Assembly (NCBI RefSeq): GCF_002072185.1
Contig: NZ_MVIW01000001.1
Location: 92,861-156,860 of the forward strand
From: Actinomyces denticolens
GTDB lineage: Bacteria; Actinomycetota; Actinomycetes; Actinomycetales; Actinomycetaceae
Direction: 5' to 3'
DNA length: 64,000 nucleotides
Part shown: piece after piece, positions 36,434 to 43,920 of the stretch
Position numbering within the stretch: the stretch's first letter is position 1
Layout: every line of letters begins with the position of its first letter
The notes under the pieces: generated by a model
What the model was told of the DNA's origin: nothing
Databases searched by the model: none
The model's input: only the letters and a program-made list of their open reading frames with translations
Made by a program: the position numbers and the translations under genes

Positions 36434-39373
36434 TCAGTCGGGGGCGTCCGGCGGGGGAGGCTGGTGCCCGTCGCGCAAGCGGCGGGCGGCCTCAAGGTTC
36501 GCGGCGACTTGCTTGGTGAGAGGATGCTCAGAGCCCAGAACCCTGAGGCAGTCCTCCAGGGTATGTTCAAATAGCGTGATCGCCTCGTCCATCCGTCCAT
36601 CAAATTCATAGGCACCTGCGAGATTATTGCGCGAAGCCAAGGTATCCGGATGGTCGACCCCCAAGACCCTGATACGGCCCTCCAGGGTTTGCTCATAAAG
36701 ACGGATGGCCTCGCCCATCCGTCTAGCAGATCGGTAGGCACCTGCGAGATTGTTGCACAAGGTCAGAGATTTTGGGTTGTCGGTGCCCAGCACCTTGAGG
36801 CAGTCCTCCAGAGTCTGCTCGAATAGCGAGATCGCCTCATCCAGCCGCCCAGCAGATCGATAGGCGCCCGCAAGATTATTACGTACAGTCAAAGTATTCG
36901 GATGATAAATACCTAGCACCTTGAGATTCCCTGTCAGGGCCTGCTCATAAAGAGGAAGTGCTTCACTCAATCGCCCACCATCCTCATAGGCGCCCGCGAG
37001 ATCGCTACGCGTGGCGAAAGTATCCGGATGGTCGACCCCCAGCACCCTGAGACGATCCCCCAGGGTCTGCTCATAAAGACGGATGGCCTCCTTCAGCCGC
37101 CCAGCAGATCGATAGGCGGACGCAAGGTTGTTGCGTAAAGTCAGACTATTCGAGTGGTCAGCCCCCAACACCTTGAGGCTCTCCTCCAGGGATTGTTCGA
37201 ACAGCAGGATCGCCTCATCCAAACGCTCAGCAGACTGATAGGCGTAAGCGAGATTATTGCGCATAGTCAGGGTGTGCGGGTGGTCGGGGCCCAGAACCCT
37301 GAGGCAGTCCTCCAGAGTCTGTTCATCAAGACGGATGGCCTCATCCAAAGTCCCAGCAGACACATAGGCGCCCGCGAGGTTGTTGTACAAGGATAGAGTG
37401 CGCGGATGGTCGGAGCCCAATTTCAATGCGACACGATTAACGATTTCTACTAACGACATGGCAAACGAAGCGAGTCCCGCCTCGTCCGCACGCCGTTGAG
37501 CCAAGAGGAGAAGATCAGAGATCTTCTCGACATTGACACTGACGGAATCCAGGTCGAGGCCCCCCAAAAGTGAGAGGCTGTCAATCACTGCGATGATCGA
37601 ATTGCGCCCCACATCATCAGGATTATCGAGATCGGACTCGTTAAGCACCGATACAAGGGCGGAGATAACGGCATTGGCGATCACCCCTAATTCACCATCA
37701 CGGCCCACCTCTTCACGAACCACTCTCGACTGGAGACGGTGCAGCGAAACGACGCCCGCGCGGGTGATATTATTCTCCGTCTTCGAGATGATGCCGCGCT
37801 CGCAGAGGAACGCCAATGACTTCCTCGCCGCACGAGAATGATCGCCATCAGCATAGTAGAGCCAGTCACGAGGAACACCGCCCTCCGGCATAATCGACAG
37901 CATCCCCAACTGAAGATGCGCTGAACGAGCCTGCTCCGCATCCCGCTCACCCAGCGCCTCCAGGGCAGTCCGATGACTGAGGCGCAGGGCCTGCCACACG
38001 GCGTGCGGGTAGTCGTCGCCATCCGAGCGATCCATCGCCTCCTCAAGCGGCACCTCTTCAAGAAGCTCCATGTACTCCAACGGAGCGTAGTCCTCCGCCT
38101 TCATTGTTGACACCGCTTGAGACAACGCCACCGGAAGATCACCGAGGAGCCCGGCGAGCCTGTCCGCATCGGCATCGGTGATCCCGGGGAGCCGCTCCTG
38201 CAGGAAGGCCTTGGACTGCTCCCGGCTGAAGACCTCCACGGGGATCGATTCGCCCAGTACCCCGCCTCGGAGGTTCGTCGTCACGATGACCCGCAAACCG
38301 GGACCTATCAGCTGCAACTCCCGAAGATCGTCGGCGCGCTCCAGGTTGTCGAATACGATGAGCCGATCCACCGCCTCACCCGAGTTGAGCCAGTCCACCA
38401 GAGTCCGAGCGCTCTTCGCCGGAGGAGCTGACGGATCGACGAGCCCGAGTTGGTTCGCCAGTTCGGCGAGCCCCGTCTCCGCGCCGCTGGGCAGCCCTTC
38501 GTCCGGGGCGCCGGCTGGAGCCGCGTTGATCCAGGCCACGAGGTTCCAGCCCGCATCCCGGCAGTCACGCGCGTACTGCGCCGCGATCTGGGATTTGCCG
38601 ACGCCTTTCATGCCCCGCAACGCCGAGAGAGTCGCCTCGCCGCCGTCGGCGAGTGCATCGCACAGACGCCGATACTCATCGCGTGCGATATATCCCGGAG
38701 CTCGGCCAGGAATAGCCCCGAAGCACACGGGTCCATCTCCGAGGGGATGCCTCCGTCCACTCATCCCGCCTCCGAGGCGATCGATCCTTCCGAAGATCTC
38801 CTTCTGGCCGGACAACACATCCTCAACCATGCTCTCCGTGCGCGACGTCGTCGCGACGATCGTATCGAGCGCATCCATGACATACCGAGCATGGGCCTCA
38901 TCGAATGACGGCGATGACGGCACGATCACCGCGAGCTCTCCGGCCACGATCTCGATGAGGGAATCGAAAGCGGACTCAGCAGCGGCATCAAGGTCATCCC
39001 TCTGAGCTCGCCCCTGCCTCCTCAGGAGCCCGGCGAGGTCCTCCGGACGCCGCACCACCTCCAGCAGCTCCTCATCCGAGGCGAGCGCGTTCGTGAGAAC
39101 CGTCTCCACGGCGGCCGCCACGCCATCGAGCGCAGCACGCCTCTCCTGCGGGAGCCGTTCCACCTCATCTGCCAGACGCTTCTCGATCCTCTTGGCGATC
39201 CGCGCCTGCGCGTTCGTGTCCTGAGCGAAGGCACGGAGCCGACCGGCGGCCTGCCTGCCATCGTTGCTCAGCGCGGCCGCGCCGGACCACGAGGGGTTGA
39301 GGCACAGGTCCGCGGAGCGGAGAAGCACCGAGACAACGCTGGAGGCCACACCACCGAGGGAGAACGGGTCCAT
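36434..39373 (-). CDS. NLR-like STAND NTPase with C-terminal TPR array
   Basis: The product is 979 residues. Residues 1-200 form a helical N-terminal domain that I do not recognise as a known effector (starts MDPFSLGGVASSVVSVLL). An NB-ARC-like NTPase follows: P-loop GMKGVGKS at 254-261, Walker B LIVFDN at 338-343, sensor VIVTTN, the GDLPVAL motif (GLPLAL-like) and LHRLQSRVVRE in the MHD-like position. Residues ~650-965 are seven to eight 42-residue TPRs of kinesin-light-chain type. Such proteins act as sensors in bacterial defence or regulation. The gene is AT-richer than its neighbours and uses codons rare here (ATA, TTA, AGA), a sign of transfer. Start ATG 39373 chosen over 39499. Confidence 0.85.
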   Translation of the reverse strand: MDPFSLGGVASSVVSVLLRSADLCLNPSWSGAAALSNDGRQAAGRLRAFAQDTNAQARIAKRIEKRLADEVERLPQERRAALDGVAAAVETVLTNALASDEELLEVVRRPEDLAGLLRRQGRAQRDDLDAAAESAFDSLIEIVAGELAVIVPSSPSFDEAHARYVMDALDTIVATTSRTESMVEDVLSGQKEIFGRIDRLGGGMSGRRHPLGDGPVCFGAIPGRAPGYIARDEYRRLCDALADGGEATLSALRGMKGVGKSQIAAQYARDCRDAGWNLVAWINAAPAGAPDEGLPSGAETGLAELANQLGLVDPSAPPAKSARTLVDWLNSGEAVDRLIVFDNLERADDLRELQLIGPGLRVIVTTNLRGGVLGESIPVEVFSREQSKAFLQERLPGITDADADRLAGLLGDLPVALSQAVSTMKAEDYAPLEYMELLEEVPLEEAMDRSDGDDYPHAVWQALRLSHRTALEALGERDAEQARSAHLQLGMLSIMPEGGVPRDWLYYADGDHSRAARKSLAFLCERGIISKTENNITRAGVVSLHRLQSRVVREEVGRDGELGVIANAVISALVSVLNESDLDNPDDVGRNSIIAVIDSLSLLGGLDLDSVSVNVEKISDLLLLAQRRADEAGLASFAMSLVEIVNRVALKLGSDHPRTLSLYNNLAGAYVSAGTLDEAIRLDEQTLEDCLRVLGPDHPHTLTMRNNLAYAYQSAERLDEAILLFEQSLEESLKVLGADHSNSLTLRNNLASAYRSAGRLKEAIRLYEQTLGDRLRVLGVDHPDTFATRSDLAGAYEDGGRLSEALPLYEQALTGNLKVLGIYHPNTLTVRNNLAGAYRSAGRLDEAISLFEQTLEDCLKVLGTDNPKSLTLCNNLAGAYRSARRMGEAIRLYEQTLEGRIRVLGVDHPDTLASRNNLAGAYEFDGRMDEAITLFEHTLEDCLRVLGSEHPLTKQVAANLEAARRLRDGHQPPPPDAPD
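36530..37420 (-). repeat. Tandem 126-bp repeats coding for TPRs
   Basis: Within the STAND NTPase gene a 126-base unit recurs in exact register, with the conserved (G)AGATTRTTGCG-like block near 36619, 36745, 36871, 36997, 37123, 37249 and 37375. Each unit codes for one 42-residue TPR (NNLAGAYRSAGRLDEAI...). High similarity between units suggests recent duplication or gene conversion and a repeat number that can vary. Confidence 0.85.
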
Positions 39374-39536
39374 GGCCGCAGCGTAGTCCTCCTCGGGGCA
39401 CGAACTCGTACGAATGAGCAGGCCAGTCGCCATCTCCGCATCGCAGCCCTGCCGCTCTCGCCGCCTTCCCGCGCGGGGCGTCCTCCCCCCTCCCGCCACT
39501 CGGATTCATGTCGGAGCCCCGGGGTACGGTGCCACC

Positions 39537-40493
39537 ATGACAGTAGATGGCACGGCGCCCGCAGCGCCCTCATCCCCCGCGCCCGCCGCCCCGGCCACCA
39601 CCCGCCCCCGGGCCACGGGGCCGGGCTCCAGGCGGCCTGCGCGCAGGGGGCCTCGCCGGACGGCGCTCTCGCCGTCGCGAGCAAAGGACTTCCTCCAGTG
39701 CCCCCTGCTGTTCCGCCTGCGCACCGTGGATGGCCTGGCCGAGCCCGGCTCGCTCGCCACCCACAAGGGCACGCTCGTCCACGCGATCCTCGAGCGCCTC
39801 TACGACCTGCCCGCGCGCGAGCGCACCCCGGAGGCCGCCCTCGCCATGCTGCCCGAGCAGTGGGAGGCTCACCGCGCCAAGAGCCCGGAGGTCATGGGGC
39901 TCTTCGAGGAGCCCGCGCAGATCGAGGCCTGGCTCGGCCAGGCGCGCGACCTCATCGCCTCCTACTTCCGCATGGAGAACCCCCAGCGCCTCGCCCCCGC
40001 CGAGCGCGAGCTCTTCGTGGAGACCGAGATCGCCGATGGCCTGCTCATCCGCGGCTTCGTCGACCGCCTCGACATCGCCCCCGACGGAGCCATGCGCGTC
40101 GTCGACTACAAGACCGGCAAATCCCCCTCCCCCAGATTCCAGGAGGAGGCGCTGTTCCAGATGCGCTTCTACGGGCTCGTCCTATGGCGCCTGCGCGGGC
40201 GTGCCCCCGCCCGCCTCCAGCTCCTCTACCTCAAGGACGGCCGCACCCTCACCCATGACCCGCGCCTGCCCGAGCTCGAGGCCACCGAGACGCGCCTGGC
40301 CCGCATCTGGGACGACATCGAGGACTGCGCCCACGCCGGCACCTTCACCCCCAAGCGCGGCCCCCTGTGCGACTGGTGCGCCTTCCAGGCCCACTGCCCC
40401 CTCTTCGGCGGCGAGACTCCCCCACTGCCGGACGACGGCCTCGCCCGCCTCCTCACCGCCCGCACCGGCGCCACCTCGGCAGGCGCCCGCTGA
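39537..40493 (+). CDS. RecB/Cas4-like PD-(D/E)XK exonuclease with Fe-S cluster cysteines
   Basis: The product is 318 residues. After an Ala/Pro/Arg-rich leader of ~45 residues come SPSRAKDFLQCPLLFR (first cluster Cys), THKGTLVHAILERLY (the GxxxH motif), FVDRLDI (G/FVDR) and VVDYKTGK (the nuclease Asp and Lys). CDWCAFQAHCP adds three more cysteines. The four-Cys frame is that of AddB/Cas4-type nucleases with a 4Fe-4S cluster. It corresponds to mycobacterial Rv2119, next to trmI. Probable role: DNA-end processing. Transcribed divergently from the STAND gene over a 163-base gap that contains a short palindrome TCGTACGA. Confidence 0.88.
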   Translation: MTVDGTAPAAPSSPAPAAPATTRPRATGPGSRRPARRGPRRTALSPSRAKDFLQCPLLFRLRTVDGLAEPGSLATHKGTLVHAILERLYDLPARERTPEAALAMLPEQWEAHRAKSPEVMGLFEEPAQIEAWLGQARDLIASYFRMENPQRLAPAERELFVETEIADGLLIRGFVDRLDIAPDGAMRVVDYKTGKSPSPRFQEEALFQMRFYGLVLWRLRGRAPARLQLLYLKDGRTLTHDPRLPELEATETRLARIWDDIEDCAHAGTFTPKRGPLCDWCAFQAHCPLFGGETPPLPDDGLARLLTARTGATSAGAR

Positions 40494-40614
40494 GACGCCC
40501 GGCCCGCTCGGTGGGCCGCCTCACGTGGACAGCGCTTGCCACAGCGGCGCTCGCCCAGATAACGTCCGGGCACGTCGCCGCACCTCGCGGCGCCACGACT
40601 GAACGGACGATCGC

Positions 40615-40698
40615 ATGAGCACGGACCACGCACGCCGCAACCGCACCGCCCTCGGCGGGGTTGCCATGTGTATGCGCTGCCTGGTCCAGGCGATCTGA
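40615..40698 (+). CDS. Putative Cys-containing leader peptide upstream of tsuA
   Basis: A 27-codon frame starts ATG AGC ACG and ends in MCMRCLVQAI followed by TGA, with Cys codons at positions 19 and 22. It lies 270 bases before the thiosulfate transporter gene. Inverted repeats follow it (40748-40766, 40791-40810 and 40826-40859). The layout of Cys codons, then hairpins, then sulfur import genes matches leader-peptide attenuation: ribosome stalling when Cys-tRNA is short would change the RNA fold. Cys-codon leaders acting this way are known from mycobacteria. Translation here is unproven, and a shorter start at the first Met of MCMRC is possible. Confidence 0.5.
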   Translation: MSTDHARRNRTALGGVAMCMRCLVQAI

Positions 40699-40747
40699 GG
40701 GCAAGCGCTCCGCAACCAGTACCCAACGAGCATCCCCTCACCGGCCA

Positions 40748-40766
40748 CGGCGCGATGACCGCGCCG
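40748..40766 (+). promoter_or_regulatory. Hairpin 1 in the tsuA leader
   Basis: A 7-bp stem CGGCGCG/CGCGCCG (40748-40754 with 40760-40766) around ATGAC, 49 bases after the leader peptide stop. It could be part of an attenuator. Confidence 0.35.
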
Positions 40767-40790
40767 GCCTCCCCGGACCAGGCGCACCGC

Positions 40791-40810
40791 TCACCCGACA
40801 CCCCGGGTGA
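40791..40810 (+). promoter_or_regulatory. Hairpin 2 in the tsuA leader
   Basis: A perfect 7-bp stem TCACCCG/CGGGTGA (40791-40797 with 40804-40810) and a 6-base loop. A third, looser pair CCGCGGC/GCCGCGG lies at 40826-40832 and 40853-40859. Between 40494 and 40968 I see nothing else except the leader ORF. Confidence 0.4.
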
Positions 40811-40968
40811 CGGCACCGTGCGCCCCCGCGGCCACTGACCGCGAGACGCGTCGCCGCGGCGCCACCGCCGCTCCCAGTGCTCCCGCGCCATGACGCCGCA
40901 CGCCCCGTCACCCGGGCCCTCCCAACAACCGGGCGCCGCACCGGCGCCCCGCCCCAGGAAGGACCCCC

Positions 40969-42081
40969 ATGATCATCACCGGACTGATCACCGGAGCCGC
41001 CCTCGGCTTCATCCTCCAACGCGGCCGCTTCTGCATCACCGGCGCGTTCCGAGACCTCTGGGTCTCACGATCCTCCTTCTGGCTCACCGCCTTCCTCATC
41101 GCCATCGCCGTCCAGGCCATCGGCGTCCTCGCCCTCACCCTCACCGGCAGCATCGCCCCGGAGGCGCCCCAACTCTCCGTGGTCGCCACCGCCGTCGGCT
41201 CCCTCCTCTTCGGGATCGGCATCGTGCTGGCCGGAGGCTGCGCCACCGGCACCTACTACCGCGCCGGCGAGGGCCTCGTCGGATCCTGGTTCGCCCTCAT
41301 CGCCTACGCCCTGGCGGCCGCCGCCGCGAAGACCGGCATCCTCGCCGGCCCCACCCGCTGGGTGAAGGACCTGTGGACCACCGAGCTCACCACCATCCCG
41401 GACACCCTCCACCTGCCGCAGTGGGTGGGAGTCGCCGCCCTCGCCGTTGGCGTCGCCCTCCTGGCGCGCAGGCAACTGCGCCTCACCGCAGCGCGCGGCC
41501 CCCAGTTCACCCCGCCCGCCCGCCGCACCGGCCTGGCCCACCTGCTCCTCGAGAAGCGCTGGAACCCCCTGGCCACCGGGGCTATCGTCGGGATCGTCGC
41601 GGCCGCCGCCTGGCCCCTGTCCTGGGCCACCGGCCGCGAGGACGGCCTGGGCATCACGACGCCGTCCGCCAACCTCATCGGTGTCATCGTCACCGGGGAC
41701 ACCAGCCGCTTCGACTGGGGCGTCCTGCTCGTGCTGGGCATCCTCCTCGGCTCCTACATCGCCGCGAAGGCCTCCGGCGAGTTCCGCGTGCGCGTCCCCG
41801 ACGCCACCATCATCATCCGCTCCATCCTGGGCGGCCTCCTCATGGGCGTCGGCGCCGCCTGGGCCGGCGGATGCTCCATCGGCAACGCGCTCGTGCAGAC
41901 CTCCCTGCTGTCCTGGCAGGGCTGGATCGCGCTCGTCTTCCAGATCCTCGGAGTCGGAGCCGCCGCCTGGGTCCTCCTCATCCGCCCCCGCCAGAAGCGC
42001 CGCGCCGCCCGAGCCGCCCGCGCAGCCGCCGCCGACGTCGAGCCCTCCCCCGCCCGCGAGGCCGCACCCGCCCCCGCCTGA
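40969..42081 (+). CDS. tsuA: Thiosulfate transporter, YeeE/YedE family
   Basis: TsuA-type channels import thiosulfate as a sulfur source. The 370-residue product has about ten membrane helices. The three cysteines essential in characterised TsuA are present: Cys22 in GRFCITGA, Cys91 in LAGGCATGTY and Cys302 in WAGGCSIGN. The first two numbers equal those of the structurally known TsuA. The C-terminus is an Ala/Arg/Pro-rich cytoplasmic tail. An AGGAAGGA site precedes the ATG. The gene is followed by its TusA-like partner and preceded by a Cys leader ORF, consistent with a sulfur-assimilation unit controlled by cysteine supply. Confidence 0.9.
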   Translation: MIITGLITGAALGFILQRGRFCITGAFRDLWVSRSSFWLTAFLIAIAVQAIGVLALTLTGSIAPEAPQLSVVATAVGSLLFGIGIVLAGGCATGTYYRAGEGLVGSWFALIAYALAAAAAKTGILAGPTRWVKDLWTTELTTIPDTLHLPQWVGVAALAVGVALLARRQLRLTAARGPQFTPPARRTGLAHLLLEKRWNPLATGAIVGIVAAAAWPLSWATGREDGLGITTPSANLIGVIVTGDTSRFDWGVLLVLGILLGSYIAAKASGEFRVRVPDATIIIRSILGGLLMGVGAAWAGGCSIGNALVQTSLLSWQGWIALVFQILGVGAAAWVLLIRPRQKRRAARAARAAAADVEPSPAREAAPAPA

Positions 42082-42147
42082 TCCACCCGACGACGGCGCC
42101 CATGCCCGCCCCGTCGCACACCCCAACCTCATTGAAAGGACCCCATC

Positions 42148-42369
42148 ATGCGCACCATCCTCGAGACGAACGGCCAGGTCTGCCCCTTCCCCGTCATGGA
42201 GGCGGAGGAGGCCATGGAGGACCTCGAGGCCGGCGACGAACTCGTCATCGCCTTCGACTGCACCCAGGGAACAGAGACCCTGCCCGCCTGGGCCGCCAAG
42301 AACGGCTACACCGTCACCGAGTTCGAGACCGTCGGCCCCGCCTCCTGGACCATGACCGTGCGCAAGTAG
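42148..42369 (+). CDS. tsuB: TusA/SirA-like sulfur carrier partner of the thiosulfate transporter
   Basis: The product is 73 residues, the normal size for TusA-family proteins. The active-site motif is CPFPV near residue 12 (C-P-x-P), preceded by LETNGQV. In TsuA-TsuB systems this small protein supports thiosulfate uptake on the cytoplasmic side. It carries only one Cys in the CPxP motif plus one at DCTQG. The gene is 66 bases after tsuA with an AAAGGA site, and a strong terminator follows. Confidence 0.88.
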   Translation: MRTILETNGQVCPFPVMEAEEAMEDLEAGDELVIAFDCTQGTETLPAWAAKNGYTVTEFETVGPASWTMTVRK

Positions 42370-42392
42370 CGAAGACGCTCGACAGACGAGAA

Positions 42393-42433
42393 GGGGTGGT
42401 GGCCCCGGTCCGCAGGGCCGGAGCCACCACCCC
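42393..42433 (+). terminator. tsuAB terminator
   Basis: An 11-bp outer stem GGGGTGGTGGC/GCCACCACCCC (42393-42403 with 42423-42433) with a further CCGG/CCGG inner pairing lies 24 bases after tsuB. Confidence 0.75.
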
Positions 42434-42487
42434 GACCCGGTACGCGCGACACGAGAATTCGACGCCGGGGCAGGTACCTTTGGCGCC

Positions 42488-43468
42488 ATGGAGTACAGGA
42501 GACTGGGCCGCACCGGCCTGCGCGTGTCCGCCGTCGGCCTCGGCACGATGACCTGGGGCCGGGACACCGACGAGGTCGAGGCCAAGGACCAGCTCGGGAT
42601 CTTCCTCGACGCCGGCGGCACCCTCCTGGACACCGCAGCCACCTACACCGAGGGCCTGGCCGAGCGCACCATCGGCACACTCCTGCGCGACTACGTCAAC
42701 CGCCAGGACCTCGTGCTCGTCTCCAAGGCGGGCGTGCGCACCTGGCGCACGGGCGGCGAGCCGGCCAGCGCCGACGCCTCGCGCGGCACGCTCCTGGACA
42801 GCCTCGACGCCACTTTGGAGACCCTGGGGACCGACCACCTCGACCTGTGGCTCGTCCAGGTGCCCGACCCCGCCACCCCCCTGGAGGAGACGGCCGACGC
42901 CCTGCGCCGCGCGGTCTCCTCCGGGCGGACCCGCTACGTAGGGGTCTCCAACCATCCCGCGTGGGCGAGCGCGCGCGTCGCCAGCCTGCTCGCCGAGGGC
43001 CCTGACGCGCCCGGAATGGCCGCCGTCGAGGTCGAGCACTCCCTGCTCAACCGGGGCATCGAGCGGGAGGTCATCCCCGCCGCCGAGGCCATGGGCTTCG
43101 GCGTCATCGGCTACGCGCCCCTGGGCCGGGGCGTCCTCAGCGGCAAGTACCGGGCCACGATCCCCGCGGACTCGCGGGCCGCCTCACCGCACCTGCGCTC
43201 CTACGCCTCGGCGTACCTGGGCGGCGAGCACCGGGGCATCGTGGAGTCGGTGGCGACGGCCGCCGCGGGCCTGGACCGCAAGCCCGTCGAGGTGGCGCTC
43301 GCCTGGGCGCGCGACGCCGAGGGCATCGCCTCGACGATCGTGGGCGCCCGCACCCCGGCGCAGCTCCAGGGGGCGCTCTCGGCACAGGATCTCGATCTGC
43401 CCACGCAGATCCGCCACGCCCTCGGCGAGGTCAGCGCCCCGCAGCTCGGCTACCCCGAGAGGTTCTGA
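42488..43468 (+). CDS. Aldo/keto reductase
   Basis: The product is 326 residues, a (beta/alpha)8 NADPH-dependent oxidoreductase. Motifs are RLGRTGLRVSAVGLGTMTWG, LLDTAATYTEG with the catalytic Asp and Tyr, LVSKAG with the Lys, and the C-terminal cofactor segment ASTIVGARTPAQL. The usual catalytic His (LHWPD-type motif) is replaced by Gln in LVQVPDP, as in some subfamilies of AKR, which may alter the reaction. It is a single gene 18 bases upstream shares no operon partner: the preceding terminator isolates it from tsuAB and the next gene is convergent. Substrate unknown. Confidence 0.88.
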   Translation: MEYRRLGRTGLRVSAVGLGTMTWGRDTDEVEAKDQLGIFLDAGGTLLDTAATYTEGLAERTIGTLLRDYVNRQDLVLVSKAGVRTWRTGGEPASADASRGTLLDSLDATLETLGTDHLDLWLVQVPDPATPLEETADALRRAVSSGRTRYVGVSNHPAWASARVASLLAEGPDAPGMAAVEVEHSLLNRGIEREVIPAAEAMGFGVIGYAPLGRGVLSGKYRATIPADSRAASPHLRSYASAYLGGEHRGIVESVATAAAGLDRKPVEVALAWARDAEGIASTIVGARTPAQLQGALSAQDLDLPTQIRHALGEVSAPQLGYPERF

Positions 43469-43500
43469 CCGATCAGGCCGCCCGAAGACGGCCCGGGAGA

Positions 43501-43809
43501 TCAGTCCTCGTCGTCGTAGTCGTCGTCATCGTCCTCATCATCGTCGTCGTAGTCGACGTCGTCATCATCATCGTCGTCGATGTCGATGATGTCGTCGTCA
43601 TCATCGTCGTCCCCGTCGTAGGTGTCGAAGGGGAGCTCGATGCCGTAAGCGGTGAAGAGGACGTCGTCGTAGGTGAAGAAGGCGTCCTGGAGGGCGTTCT
43701 CCGCGGCGACCACTGCCGGCGAGTTCTCGTCACCCGTCGCGGCGGCGTCGAGGTGGGCCTCGAAGGCGGCGATGAGTCGGTTGAGCGCGGACCGCGGGTC
43801 GTTCGTCAT
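43501..43809 (-). CDS. Small acidic protein with poly-Asp C-terminus
   Basis: The product is 102 residues. Residues 1-63 form a short helical domain (ALNRLIAAFEAHLDAA, NALQDAFFTYDDVLFTAYGIELPFD). The last ~38 residues are almost only Asp with some Ile, Val, Tyr and Glu, coded by runs of GTC/ATC triplets on the plus strand. Such a tail could bind divalent cations or basic proteins or mimic DNA. I recognise it as the kind of small conserved actinobacterial acidic protein that is sometimes mislabelled, but I cannot give a function. The triplet tract may be prone to slippage. Confidence 0.7.
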   Translation of the reverse strand: MTNDPRSALNRLIAAFEAHLDAAATGDENSPAVVAAENALQDAFFTYDDVLFTAYGIELPFDTYDGDDDDDDDIIDIDDDDDDDVDYDDDDEDDDDDYDDED

Positions 43810-43851
43810 AGCGCCAGCCTACCGGCATCCCCCGGCGGCGCGCACCACATC

Positions 43852-43886
43852 GGCGTCCTGGCCCCGCGGGACGGGACCAGGACGCC
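43852..43886 (-). terminator. Terminator of the NDH-2-like gene
   Basis: A perfect 10-bp stem GGCGTCCTGG/CCAGGACGCC (43852-43861 with 43877-43886), with further inner pairs, lies 34 bases beyond the stop of the minus-strand oxidoreductase gene. Confidence 0.7.
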
Positions 43887-43920
43887 TGCGACCGTGCCCG
43901 GGCCGGCGCGGCGGAGGAGG

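Noticed and set aside
36530..37420. Regular 126-bp repeats taken as a possible CRISPR-like array
   Set aside because: The units are translated TPRs in one frame of the STAND gene, without unique spacers.
43500..43620. GTC/ATC repeats taken as a possible CRISPR or satellite array
   Set aside because: The period is 3 and the tract is the coding sequence of the poly-Asp tail; there are no spacers.
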